From the NCBI GenBank assembly GCA_963764465.1, contig CAVXSO010000002.1, positions 558,001 to 622,000 of the forward strand: a stretch of 64,000 nt of DNA, written 5' to 3'. The translations under genes were made by a program, and so were the position numbers. The stretch is from JAJXXT01 sp963764465. GTDB lineage: Bacteria; Pseudomonadota; Alphaproteobacteria; Acetobacterales; Acetobacteraceae. Within the stretch, counting starts at the first letter, position 1; every line of letters starts with the position of its first letter. The notes beneath the pieces are model-generated. The model did no database searches. It was not told the DNA's origin and saw nothing but the letters and a program-made list of their open reading frames with translations. Below are positions 16,640-24,767 of this stretch, piece after piece.

Positions 16640-16894
16640 TCATCCGCGGGCGTCCTTGAAGCGGACGCCGCGGCCCCCCTCGGTGCTGGTGTCGTGGTCG
16701 CGGATCAGGATCACACCGGCGCGGTCGAGCGCATCGACGACCTTGGTGAGGGTCTCGACGTTACCGCGCACGGTGCCCTTGCTCGCTTCCATGCGCTGGA
16801 TGGTGGGGAGCGAGACGGAGGCCAGGGCGGCGAGCTGGCGCTGGTCCAGGCCGAGAAGGGCGCGTGCGGCGCGCATCTGGGGCGCGGTGATCAT
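16640..16894 (-). CDS. XRE-family helix-turn-helix regulator
   Basis: 84 residues from the ATG at 16894. MRAARALLGLDQRQLAALAS and VSLPTIQRMEAS form a Cro/CI-type helix-turn-helix (residues 7-40), followed by VETLTKVVDALDRAGVILI and the GGRGVRF ending often seen in these very short regulators. There is no effector domain, so it probably acts as a dimer on DNA. It stands alone, divergent from the sulfotransferase gene. The intergenic region contains a TTGACG-N7-CGTCAA palindrome whose right arm can serve as its -35 box, suggesting autorepression. The start was chosen because the upstream 15 codons add nothing to the fold. Confidence 0.78.
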   Translation of the reverse strand: MITAPQMRAARALLGLDQRQLAALASVSLPTIQRMEASKGTVRGNVETLTKVVDALDRAGVILIRDHDTSTEGGRGVRFKDARG

Positions 16895-16961
16895 GCGGCA
16901 GGCATGGCGCGTTGAAACGTGCAAGTCAAGTATATGCAAAGCCAGTTTTGAAGTAGCATTT

Positions 16962-16980
16962 TTGACGTTTCATCCGTCAA
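16962..16980. promoter_or_regulatory. TTGACG-N7-CGTCAA palindrome, possible operator
   Basis: Perfect 6-bp inverted repeat in the only AT-rich stretch of the region, between the divergent HTH regulator and sulfotransferase genes. Read on the minus strand, TTGACG (16980-16975) could be a -35 for the regulator gene with a weak GCTACT -10 after 17 bp. Overlap of operator and -35 would fit self-repression. The repeat is seen; the function is inferred. Confidence 0.35.
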
Positions 16981-17116
16981 TATGGTGAGGCGGGGAGTTT
17001 GCAAATTCAGCTTACAGGCCGGCTTGCAGCCGGCGTTGCGGCGCCCGACGTTGACGCCGTGGGTGCCGGGCGAACCGGTTTGGGGCCGGGCGGGGCCGGT
17101 GGACGGGGCAGGACGC

Positions 17117-18370
17117 ATGGTCGGCTCGAGGATGAGCAACCTGGGCGCGGAGGCTGCCGTGAACGCACCGGCGCCGCGCAGCGCGCGTTCGCCGTTGCTG
17201 GCTCTGCTCGATCGCGTGGCGCGACCGGCCCTCACGCGCGGGGACGGGTTCGCTGCGCTGGTCGAGCGGGCGCGTGGGGTGGCTCTGGCGGGTGTCGACC
17301 TGGTTCCGGGCCTGACGACGCTGCTCGAGGCCTGGCGCGCGGAGGCTATGCTCTCGCCGTTCGGCGTGCTGGCGGCGCGCTGGGACGCCGAGCGTTTCAT
17401 TACAAATGTGGAATGGATGGCGGCCGCCGAGGCAGGCGACCCGGCGATCCTCGCGGAACCGGTGGCGGCGCCGCTGGTGGTGACCGGGATGCCCCGCAGC
17501 GGCACCACGTTCCTGCATGCAATCCTGGCGTGCGATCCCGCGAGCACGGTGCCGCGTGCCTGGCAGACAGTGTTTCCCTATCCCAACCGTGGTGCCGCGC
17601 GCGCGCGGCGCGAGGTGGCCTGGCAGTTGCGCTTTTTCCGCCTGCTGGCGCCGGGCATTCGCGGCCTGCACATGCTGGGCAGCAACGTGCCGCAGGAATG
17701 CACCGAGATCATGGCGCATGTCTTCCGCAGCCAGCGCTTCGACACCACGCATCGCGTGCCGTCCTACCGCGCGTGGCTGGCGCGCGAGGGGCATGGCGAG
17801 GCGTACCGGTTTCACTGCCGGTTCCTGCGGCATCTCGCGCACGGGGAGGGAGGTGTCGGGCGCTGGGTGCTCAAGTCACCCGATCATGTCTTCGCGCTCG
17901 ATGCGCTCTACGCAACCTATCCGGACGCGCGCGTGGTGTTCGTGCATCGTGATCCGGCGCGGGTGATACCCTCGGTCGCGCGGTTGACGGAGGTGCTGCG
18001 CACACCCTTCGCGCGGCGTGTCGATCCGGTGGAGATCGGGCAGCAGGTGCTCGGGGACTGGGTGCGTGGGGCCGGACTGATGGTCGAGGCGAGCCGGGGC
18101 GCGGGGGAAGGAAGCGCGCTGCATCTTTCCTATCGCGAGGTGGTGACCCGTCCGCTCGAGACGGTGGCCAAGATCTACCGGCATTTCGGCATGGAACTGG
18201 ATACGCTGGCGGCGGCGCGGATGGAGATGGCGGTGGCGCGGCGGCCGGATGGCGGCTATGGCCGCAACCGCTACGACCTCGCGCGGTATGGTTTCGAGAC
18301 CGGTATGTTACGCGAGGCGTTCCGCCCCTATCGCGAGCATTTCGACATGCGGGAGGAGGACGGGCGCTAG
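17117..18370 (+). CDS. sulfotransferase family protein
   Basis: 417 residues from the ATG at 17117, which has AGGA a few bases upstream; the frame is open for 45 more codons. It contains the two PAPS-binding elements of sulfotransferases: the 5'-phosphosulfate loop VVTGMPRSGTTFLHA (PRSGTT at 126-131) and the 3'-phosphate segment VFVHRDPARVIPS (about 275-287), with YRHFGMELD of the C-terminal part also typical. These enzymes sulfate small molecules, lipids or glycans; the acceptor cannot be deduced. No signal peptide. It lies divergent from a small HTH regulator and about 310 bp before glutathione reductase, so no pathway context is available. Confidence 0.85.
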   Translation: MVGSRMSNLGAEAAVNAPAPRSARSPLLALLDRVARPALTRGDGFAALVERARGVALAGVDLVPGLTTLLEAWRAEAMLSPFGVLAARWDAERFITNVEWMAAAEAGDPAILAEPVAAPLVVTGMPRSGTTFLHAILACDPASTVPRAWQTVFPYPNRGAARARREVAWQLRFFRLLAPGIRGLHMLGSNVPQECTEIMAHVFRSQRFDTTHRVPSYRAWLAREGHGEAYRFHCRFLRHLAHGEGGVGRWVLKSPDHVFALDALYATYPDARVVFVHRDPARVIPSVARLTEVLRTPFARRVDPVEIGQQVLGDWVRGAGLMVEASRGAGEGSALHLSYREVVTRPLETVAKIYRHFGMELDTLAAARMEMAVARRPDGGYGRNRYDLARYGFETGMLREAFRPYREHFDMREEDGR

Positions 18371-18497
18371 GCCGAGTCCTCCCGCCCGGTGCGCGGTTGG
18401 CGCTGGCTCGGGCACGCCGGCACGTGAGGCGGCTCGCAGGGTTGTGGACGGCGCTGGCGGGGCTTGCCGCCCTGCGGGGGTACTCGGATTGGCGGCG

Positions 18498-18620
18498 ATG
18501 GACTCGCCCCTGCTGGCCGGCTTCGTGGTGCTGGCGGCGATGGCGGCGGCGCTGGCGATCGAGAGCCTGGGACAGATGGGGAAGGCCGCGAGCTTTGCGG
18601 TGCCGGCCGCGATCGGCTAG
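18498..18620 (+). CDS. possible 40-residue membrane peptide
   Basis: A short frame reads MDSPLLAGFVVLAAMAAALA and then IESLGQMGKAASFAVPAAIG, with one hydrophobic helix at about residues 4-20. It sits in the gap between the sulfotransferase and glutathione reductase genes. The ribosome binding site is poor (ggcggcg), and composition cannot separate coding from non-coding at this GC level. The rest of the gap (18371-18497) shows nothing. It is listed because the hydrophobic pattern is plausible, but it may be chance. Confidence 0.22.
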   Translation: MDSPLLAGFVVLAAMAAALAIESLGQMGKAASFAVPAAIG

Positions 18621-18680
18621 CCCTCGTCCGCGGCGGCGCTTGGCCCCATATTGGGGCCTTACCGAGCCGGGAGGGTGCGC

Positions 18681-20072
18681 GTGGCCTACGACTTCGACCT
18701 GTTTGTCATTGGTGGCGGTTCCGGCGGCACGCGCTGCGGGCGCATCGCGGCCTCGCTCGGCGCGCGCGTCGGCGTGGCGGAGGAGCGGTTCTGGGGCGGC
18801 ACCTGCGTGAACATCGGCTGCGTGCCGAAGAAGCTGATGGTCATGGCCTCCGAATACGGAGCGATGGTGACGGATGCCGCGGGGTTCGGCTGGAACATCG
18901 AGGCCGGGTCGCATGACTGGGCGAGCCTGATCGAGGCAAAGGACCGCGAGGTTGGGCGGCTCGCGCCGGTCTACCGCAAACTGCTGGATGGCGCGGGGGC
19001 GAAGGTGTTCGACGCGCGGGCGGTGCTGCTGGACGCGCATGCGCTGGACGTGGGCGGGGAGCGCGTGACGGCGGAGCGCATCGTGATCGCGGCCGGTGGG
19101 CGGCCGCTGCGGCCGGAGTTTCCCGGCGCCGAGCTCACCGTGGTTTCCGATGACGTGTTCGCGATGAGCTCGTTGCCGGAGCGTATCGTGGTGCTGGGCA
19201 GCGGCTACATCGCGCTGGAGTTCGCCGGCATCTTCGCCGGGCTCGGGCGGCATGTGGAGCTGGTGTACCGCCAGCCGTTGCCGCTGCGCGGCTTCGACGG
19301 CGATATCCGCGAGGCGATGGCCGAGGCGCTGAAGGCGCAGGGCATCCATCAGCACCCGTTCAACGTGGTGGAGCGCGTGGAGGAGCAGGGCGGCGCGCGG
19401 CGCGTGCTGCTTTCGGACGGCAGCGAGATCGTGGCGGACATGGTGTTCGCGGCGCTGGGGCGTGGTGCCTACACGAAGGGGCTGGGGCTGGAGGCGGCCG
19501 GTGTGGTCGTGCGCGAGGATGGGTCGATCCCGGTCGATGCCGGGAGTGCCACGAACGTGCCCAACATCTACGCGATCGGCGACGTGACGGACCGGCTGAA
19601 CCTGACGCCGGTCGCGATCGCGGAAGGGCATGCGCTGGCGGAGCGGCTCTATGGCGACGGGCGCGCCTGGCACCTCGATGCGGTGGCGACCGCGGTGTTC
19701 ACCACGCCGCCCGTCGCGACCGTGGGGCTGACGGAGGCGGCGGCGGCGGCGCGCGAGGCCGTGGATATCTACCTCTCGCGGTTCACGCCGATGCGCCACA
19801 CGCTCTCCGGCCGGGCGCGCAAGACGCTGATGAAGCTGGTGGTTTCGCACGCGACGGGGAAGGTGCTGGGGGCGCACATGCTGGGCGAGGACGCGCCGGA
19901 GATCGTCCAGGGCCTGTCGGTCGCGATCAACGCGGGGGCGACGAAGAAGGATTTCGACATGACGGTGGGCATCCACCCGACGGCGGCGGAGGAGTTCGTG
20001 ACCATGCGGACGCGGACGCGCGAAGCAGGTTTGCGAGAGGCGGGGACGGCGCACGTGGCGGCCGCGCAATGA
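18681..20072 (+). CDS. gor: glutathione-disulfide reductase
   Basis: 463-residue FAD/NADPH disulfide reductase that keeps glutathione reduced. The GTG at 18681 follows GGGAGGG at good spacing, and translation begins (V)AYDFDLFVIGGGSGG, the FAD-binding Rossmann motif. The redox pair is Cys42/Cys47 in GGTCVNIGCVPKK. The NADPH-binding part has VVLGSGYIALEFAGIF, the second FAD segment reads NIYAIGDVTDRLNLTPVAIA, and the C-terminal interface has GIHPTAAEEF, supplying the catalytic His-Glu pair. CVNIGCVPKK and the Arg-containing loop PLRGFD after VYRQPLPLRG favour glutathione reductase over lipoamide dehydrogenase. The gene is monocistronic as far as can be seen. Confidence 0.93.
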   Translation: MAYDFDLFVIGGGSGGTRCGRIAASLGARVGVAEERFWGGTCVNIGCVPKKLMVMASEYGAMVTDAAGFGWNIEAGSHDWASLIEAKDREVGRLAPVYRKLLDGAGAKVFDARAVLLDAHALDVGGERVTAERIVIAAGGRPLRPEFPGAELTVVSDDVFAMSSLPERIVVLGSGYIALEFAGIFAGLGRHVELVYRQPLPLRGFDGDIREAMAEALKAQGIHQHPFNVVERVEEQGGARRVLLSDGSEIVADMVFAALGRGAYTKGLGLEAAGVVVREDGSIPVDAGSATNVPNIYAIGDVTDRLNLTPVAIAEGHALAERLYGDGRAWHLDAVATAVFTTPPVATVGLTEAAAAAREAVDIYLSRFTPMRHTLSGRARKTLMKLVVSHATGKVLGAHMLGEDAPEIVQGLSVAINAGATKKDFDMTVGIHPTAAEEFVTMRTRTREAGLREAGTAHVAAAQ

Positions 20073-20134
20073 CCGCCGGTAGCCAAGGCCGTCGTTTCTG
20101 TGGATAACTGCCGGCGATTGCTGGAGAAGAGACC

Positions 20135-21514
20135 GTGACCACCTCCTGGAGCCCTGATTCCTGGCGCACCAAGCCGATCAAGCAGGTGCCCGCCTACCCC
20201 GCCCCCGCGGTGCTGGCCGCGATGGAGCGCCGGCTGCACGGGTATCCACCACTGGTCTTCGCCGGCGAGGCGCGCCGGCTGAAGGCGTTGCTCGCGCAGG
20301 TGGCCGACGGCCGCGCCTTCACGCTGCAGGGCGGTGCCTGCGGCGAGGTGTTCTCCGACTTCACCGCCAACACCGTGCGCGACACATTCCGCGTGCTGCT
20401 GCAGATGGCGGTGGTGCTGACCTTCGGCGCCTCCATGCCTGTCGTGAAGATCGGGCGCATGGCCGGCCAGTACGCGAAGCCGCGCAGTTCCGATACCGAA
20501 ACCAAGGACGGCGAGACGCTGCCGAGCTACCGTGGCGACCTGATCAACGGCGCCGAGTTCACGCCGGAGGCGCGGGTGCCGGACCCGGCGCGGATGGAGA
20601 CGGGCTATTTTCAGTCCGCCGGCACGCTCAACCTGCTGCGTGCCTTCGCCTCGGGCGGCTACGCGGATTTGCATGGCGTGCACCGGTGGAACCTCGGCTT
20701 CGTCGCGCGCTCGCCGCTCGCGGACCGCTACGCGGACCTTGCACACCGGATCGACGAGACGCTTGGGTTCATGAATGCGTGCGGCATCACCAGCGACAAT
20801 TCGCCGCAGATCCGCGAGACGGATTTCTATACGAGCCACGAGGCGCTGCTGCTGCCGTACGAGCAGGCGCTGACGCGCGTGGATAGCACCACCGGCGACT
20901 GGTACGCGTGCTCCGCGCATCTGCTCTGGATCGGCGACCGTACGCGCCAGCCGGACGGCGCGCATGTGGAGTTTTTGCGCGGCGTGAAGAACCCGCTGGG
21001 GCTGAAGGTTGGGCCATCAACAACGGCCGATGAGCTGTTGCGCAACATCGATATCCTCAACCCCACGGACGAGCCGGGGCGACTGACGCTGATCGTGCGC
21101 ATGGGGGCGGACAAGGTGGAGAAGGCGTTTCCGCCGCTGCTGCGCGCGGTGAAGCGGGCCGGGCGGCGCGTGGTGTGGCTTACCGACCCGATGCACGGCA
21201 ACACGGTGACGGCCGCGGACGGGCGCAAGACGCGGCGGTTCGACGCGATCCTCGACGAGGTCCGGCGTTTCTTCGACGTGCATGCGGCGGAGGGGACGTG
21301 GGCCGGTGGCGTGCACGTGGAGATGACGGGCGCCGATGTCACGGAATGCGTCGGCGGCGCGCACCGGCTGACCGAGGCCGACCTTGCCCAGCGCTACGAG
21401 ACATTCATGGACCCGCGGCTGAATGCCGAGCAGTCGCTCGAACTCGCATTCCTCGTCGCGGAGGAACTGAAGGCGCGGCGCGGCGGCATCCAGCCGGCGG
21501 TGGCGGCGCAGTAG
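20135..21514 (+). CDS. class II 3-deoxy-7-phosphoheptulonate synthase
   Basis: 459 residues; first step of the shikimate pathway, condensing PEP with erythrose-4-phosphate. This is the plant/Mycobacterium-like class II type, recognised by WSPDSWRTKPIKQVPAYP at the N-terminus, FTLQGGACGEVFSDF with the metal-binding cysteine, VVKIGRMAGQYAKPRSSDTE, WNLGFV, RVVWLTDPMHGNT and the late metal ligand HVEMTG. Class II enzymes are often regulated allosterically, but the extended regulatory elements of the mycobacterial enzyme are not evident. The start is a GTG after an AGAAGAGA stretch. Together with aroKB about 37 kb away, the window holds three shikimate pathway activities. Confidence 0.94.
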   Translation: MTTSWSPDSWRTKPIKQVPAYPAPAVLAAMERRLHGYPPLVFAGEARRLKALLAQVADGRAFTLQGGACGEVFSDFTANTVRDTFRVLLQMAVVLTFGASMPVVKIGRMAGQYAKPRSSDTETKDGETLPSYRGDLINGAEFTPEARVPDPARMETGYFQSAGTLNLLRAFASGGYADLHGVHRWNLGFVARSPLADRYADLAHRIDETLGFMNACGITSDNSPQIRETDFYTSHEALLLPYEQALTRVDSTTGDWYACSAHLLWIGDRTRQPDGAHVEFLRGVKNPLGLKVGPSTTADELLRNIDILNPTDEPGRLTLIVRMGADKVEKAFPPLLRAVKRAGRRVVWLTDPMHGNTVTAADGRKTRRFDAILDEVRRFFDVHAAEGTWAGGVHVEMTGADVTECVGGAHRLTEADLAQRYETFMDPRLNAEQSLELAFLVAEELKARRGGIQPAVAAQ

Positions 21515-21517
21515 CGC

Positions 21518-22711
21518 ATGGATGGCCCCTCCAAGGCGGCGGCACCGAAGGCGGTGAAGGGAGGGGCGTCGCCCGAGGAACTCGCGGTTGACATCGCGGC
21601 GCGCACCGACGCCTACTTCAACCGCACGCGCGCGGTGGTGCGTCGCTTCGGCGACCGGCGCGTGACCTATGCCCTGTTTCTCCGCCGACCGGTGATCTCC
21701 GCGCCAGGGCTCATGCTCGCGTGGCTCGACCAGGTGGCCGCGGCGCGCAGCGCGCGTTTCGATGTCGAGGTCACGCATGTCGAGGGAAGCTGGACCGGTG
21801 CCGGCGAGCCGCTGATCTATGTCAGCGGCAGCATGATCGAGCTATCCGATCTGGAAACCATCCTGTTGCAGAAGCTGGGCGCGTGCTGTGTTGCCGCCCA
21901 CAACGCCTACCAGATGTCCCTCGCACTCCCCGCCGTCGGTTTCCTCGCCATGGAGGCGCGGCACTGTGCGGGGGCGGAGATGCAGGAGATGATGGCCTAT
22001 GCGGCCGCCGTCGGCAGCGACGCCGCGAAGCGCGAGGGGGCGCGCGGCTTTGTCGGCAACGCCAATGACGGCACGGCACACTGGTTCGGCACCAAGTCGG
22101 GCCTGGGCACGATGCCGCATTCGCTGATCGGCTATGCCGGCTCCACGGTGCGGGCGGCGGAGATGTTCCACGAAACCTTCCCGGCCGACGTGCTGACCGT
22201 GCTGGTCGATTATTTCGGTAAGGAAATCACCGACTCCATCGCGGTGGCGCGGCGGTTCCCCGACCTTGCCGCGACCGGCCGGCTGCAGGTGCGGCTGGAT
22301 ACGCATGGCGGGCGCTTCCTCGAGGGGCTCGACCCGGCGGAGAGCTACGCGGTGCTGGAACGGCACGCGCCGGGAGCGATTCGCCGTTTCCGCTCCGAAA
22401 CGGAACTGCGCTACCTGGTGGGTACCGGCGTTTCGGCGGCCGCGATCTGGCGCGCGCGCGAGGCGCTGGACGAGGCGGGGTTCCCGGCGGTGCGCATCGT
22501 TGCTTCCTCCGGATTCGGTGTGGACAAGTGCAGGGTGATGGCGGACGCGAAGGCGCCAATCGACCTGGTGGGTACGGGGAGCTTCATCCCGGAGCGCTGG
22601 TCCGAGACCTACGCGACCGCGGATATCGTCGCCTATGACGGCGAGCCGCTGGTGAAGGTGGGGCGGGAGTTCCTGCTCAAGCGCAACGGCGAGCGGAAGG
22701 CAGCCCCATGA
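21518..22711 (+). CDS. nicotinate phosphoribosyltransferase
   Basis: 397 residues; converts nicotinate and PRPP to nicotinate mononucleotide in NAD salvage. Recognisable family segments are TDAYFNRTRAVV at the N-terminus (substrate-binding Tyr-Phe), YVSGSMIELSDLETILLQKL, EARHCAGAEMQEM, the GFVGNANDGT stretch, GLGTMPHSLIGYAG, and VRIVASSGFGVDKC near the phosphate site. It starts 3 nt after the DAHP synthase stop and overlaps nadE by 4 nt (ATGA), so salvage and the last step of NAD synthesis are co-translated. The adenylyltransferase NadD needed in between is not in this window. Confidence 0.9.
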   Translation: MDGPSKAAAPKAVKGGASPEELAVDIAARTDAYFNRTRAVVRRFGDRRVTYALFLRRPVISAPGLMLAWLDQVAAARSARFDVEVTHVEGSWTGAGEPLIYVSGSMIELSDLETILLQKLGACCVAAHNAYQMSLALPAVGFLAMEARHCAGAEMQEMMAYAAAVGSDAAKREGARGFVGNANDGTAHWFGTKSGLGTMPHSLIGYAGSTVRAAEMFHETFPADVLTVLVDYFGKEITDSIAVARRFPDLAATGRLQVRLDTHGGRFLEGLDPAESYAVLERHAPGAIRRFRSETELRYLVGTGVSAAAIWRAREALDEAGFPAVRIVASSGFGVDKCRVMADAKAPIDLVGTGSFIPERWSETYATADIVAYDGEPLVKVGREFLLKRNGERKAAP

Positions 22712-24369
22712 GCGGTGCGCTGACGCTTTCGGTCGCGCAGATCGATCCCGAGGTGGGTGCGGTCGACAAGAACATCGAGACCATCCGGCGGGCGCGCAGC
22801 GACGCCGCGGCGCAGGGGGCGGACCTGGTCGTGACGACGGAATTCTCCTCCGGCGGCTATCCGGTGGAGGATCTCGTGCGCAAGCCTGCCTTCGCGGAGG
22901 CGTGCGAGGCGGCGATCGGGAGGCTCGCGGCGGAGACGGCGGATGGCGGGCCCGCGGTGCTGCTAGGCGGGCCGTGGCGCCACGACGGCAAACTCTACAA
23001 CACGGCCTATCTGCTCGACGGCGGAACGGTGGCGGCGCGCGTGGCGAAACACGAGCTGCCGAATTACGGCGTGTTCGACGAGAAGCGCGTGTTCGATCCG
23101 GGACCGGTGGCATCGCCGGTGGAATTCCGCGGCTACCGGCTAGGCGTGCTGGTCTGCGAGGATTGGTGGTTTCCCAAGGTGCCGGCGGCGCTGGCGGCAC
23201 AGGGGGCGGAGATGTTGCTTTCGATCAACGGTTCGCCGTTCGAGGAGGGCAAGCAGGAGCGGCGCGTCGCGTTGGCGCGCGAGCGGGTGCGCGAGACGGG
23301 ATTGCCGTTCGTGTTCGCGGGCCAGGTCGGCGGCCAGGACGAACTGGTCTTCGAGGGCGCGGGCTTCGTGCTCGACGCGGCGGGCGGGCTTGCCGTTCAG
23401 TTGCCGTTCTTCGAGGAATGCGTGCGCAGGACCGTCTGGCGGCGCGGCAACGGGCTGGTCTGCGAGCCGGGCGAGGTGGCAGCGGAGCCTGGGCGGCTCG
23501 AGGCGATCTGGCGGGCCATGGCGCTAGGGCTTGCCGACTATGTGAACAAGAACCGGTTCCCGGGCGTGATCCTGGGGCTTTCGGGCGGCATCGACAGTGC
23601 TATTTCGGCGGCCGTCGCGGTCGACGCGCTGGGCGCCGAACGCGTTCGCGCGGTGATGATGCCGAGCCCCTACACGAGCCGCGAGAGCCTGGATGATGCG
23701 GCCGAATGCGCCCGGCTGCTTGGTATTCGCTACGATATTGTATCTATCGCGGGCGCGATGGAGGCGTTCGGCTCGGCACTCGCGCCGCTCTTCGCGGGGA
23801 GGCAGGCGGATATTACGGAGGAGAACCTGCAGTCCCGCTCGCGCGGGTTGATCCTGATGGCGATGAGCAACAAATTCGGCTCCATGCTGCTGACCACCGG
23901 CAACAAGAGCGAGATGTCCGTGGGTTATGCCACGCTCTACGGCGACATGTGCGGCGGGTATTCGGTGCTCAAGGACATCTACAAGACCACGGTGTTCGAA
24001 CTCGCGAGCTGGCGTAACGCGCACCGGCCGAAGCGGCTGCTCGGGCCGGAGGGGCTGGTGATGCCCGAGCGCGTGATCACCAAGCCGCCTTCCGCGGAGC
24101 TGAAGCCGGGCCAGACCGACCAGGATACGCTGCCACCCTATGAGATCCTGGACGGAATCCTGCAGGGGCTGGTGGAAGGCGAGGAAAGTGTGGACGCTCT
24201 GGTGGCCAGGGGCTTCGATCGGGCGACGGTGCTGCGCGTGTGGCGGATGCTCGATCGCGCCGAATACAAGCGCCGCCAGGCGCCGCCAGGGGTGAAGATT
24301 GGCGTGCGCGCCTTCGGGCGGGACCGGCGCTATCCCATCACCAACGGCTTTACGGCGCTTGTCTCGTGA
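22708..24369 (+). CDS. nadE: glutamine-dependent NAD+ synthetase
   Basis: 553 residues; amidates nicotinate adenine dinucleotide to NAD+. The N-terminal nitrilase-type glutaminase has the triad Glu45 (TTEFSSGGYP), Lys114 (AKHELPNYGVFDEKR) and Cys150 (LVCEDWW). The C-terminal synthetase carries the PP-loop GLSGGIDSAISA near residue 290, then LLTTGNKSEMSVGY and DMCGGYSVLKD. The start overlaps the nicotinate phosphoribosyltransferase stop (ATGA) and its own stop overlaps a following small gene (GTGA). The ammonia made in the first domain is channelled to the second in this family. Complete and canonical. Confidence 0.96.
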   Translation: MSGALTLSVAQIDPEVGAVDKNIETIRRARSDAAAQGADLVVTTEFSSGGYPVEDLVRKPAFAEACEAAIGRLAAETADGGPAVLLGGPWRHDGKLYNTAYLLDGGTVAARVAKHELPNYGVFDEKRVFDPGPVASPVEFRGYRLGVLVCEDWWFPKVPAALAAQGAEMLLSINGSPFEEGKQERRVALARERVRETGLPFVFAGQVGGQDELVFEGAGFVLDAAGGLAVQLPFFEECVRRTVWRRGNGLVCEPGEVAAEPGRLEAIWRAMALGLADYVNKNRFPGVILGLSGGIDSAISAAVAVDALGAERVRAVMMPSPYTSRESLDDAAECARLLGIRYDIVSIAGAMEAFGSALAPLFAGRQADITEENLQSRSRGLILMAMSNKFGSMLLTTGNKSEMSVGYATLYGDMCGGYSVLKDIYKTTVFELASWRNAHRPKRLLGPEGLVMPERVITKPPSAELKPGQTDQDTLPPYEILDGILQGLVEGEESVDALVARGFDRATVLRVWRMLDRAEYKRRQAPPGVKIGVRAFGRDRRYPITNGFTALVS

Positions 24370-24749
24370 GCGGAACGGTACAATTCAGGGTGCGCATCCG
24401 CGACCTCACCGGCGGGGCGGAGGACGGGATCGTCGAGGAGGTCAAGGGCTTCCTCTCGCTCGAAGAGGCGAACGAGTTCGCGCGGCGCTACGTGCGCGAC
24501 AGCGTGGAGCTGTGCCGTGCGCCAGGGCTCTCGCCGCGCGAGGTGGTGGAGGCGTGGTTCGCGTTCGGCGAGGATGCGGAGGTGCTGGAGGCGGCGATGG
24601 ATGTCGCGATCGGGGCCGCGCTGGTGATCGATGCCGAAGCCGGCGGTTGGAGCAGCGAGGTCGAGGTCGCGTTCTTTGCCGAGGAGCCTGCGATGGAGGA
24701 GGAGCGTGACTGGCGCGCGCTCGATCCACGGCGCCGGTCGCGCGAATAG
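24366..24749 (+). CDS. acidic hypothetical protein coupled to nadE
   Basis: 127 residues, starting at a GTG that overlaps the nadE stop as GTGA. The sequence opens VSGTVQFRVRIRDLTGGAED and continues with FLSLEEANEFARRYVRDSVE, a helix-rich, glutamate-rich middle (EVVEAWFAFGEDAEVLEAAM) and a strongly charged tail. No signal peptide, membrane helix or metal motif is visible. I do not recognise the family. It lies between nadE and gltX on the same strand (18 nt to the gltX ATG), so it is almost certainly expressed with the NAD genes. That makes an accessory role possible but unproven. Confidence 0.72.
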   Translation: MSGTVQFRVRIRDLTGGAEDGIVEEVKGFLSLEEANEFARRYVRDSVELCRAPGLSPREVVEAWFAFGEDAEVLEAAMDVAIGAALVIDAEAGGWSSEVEVAFFAEEPAMEEERDWRALDPRRRSRE

Positions 24750-24767
24750 GGATCGCGGAGCGTGACG

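Noticed and set aside
17871..20069. 732-codon open frame antisense to the sulfotransferase and glutathione reductase genes
   Set aside because: It covers two well-identified genes and has no start context or motif of its own.
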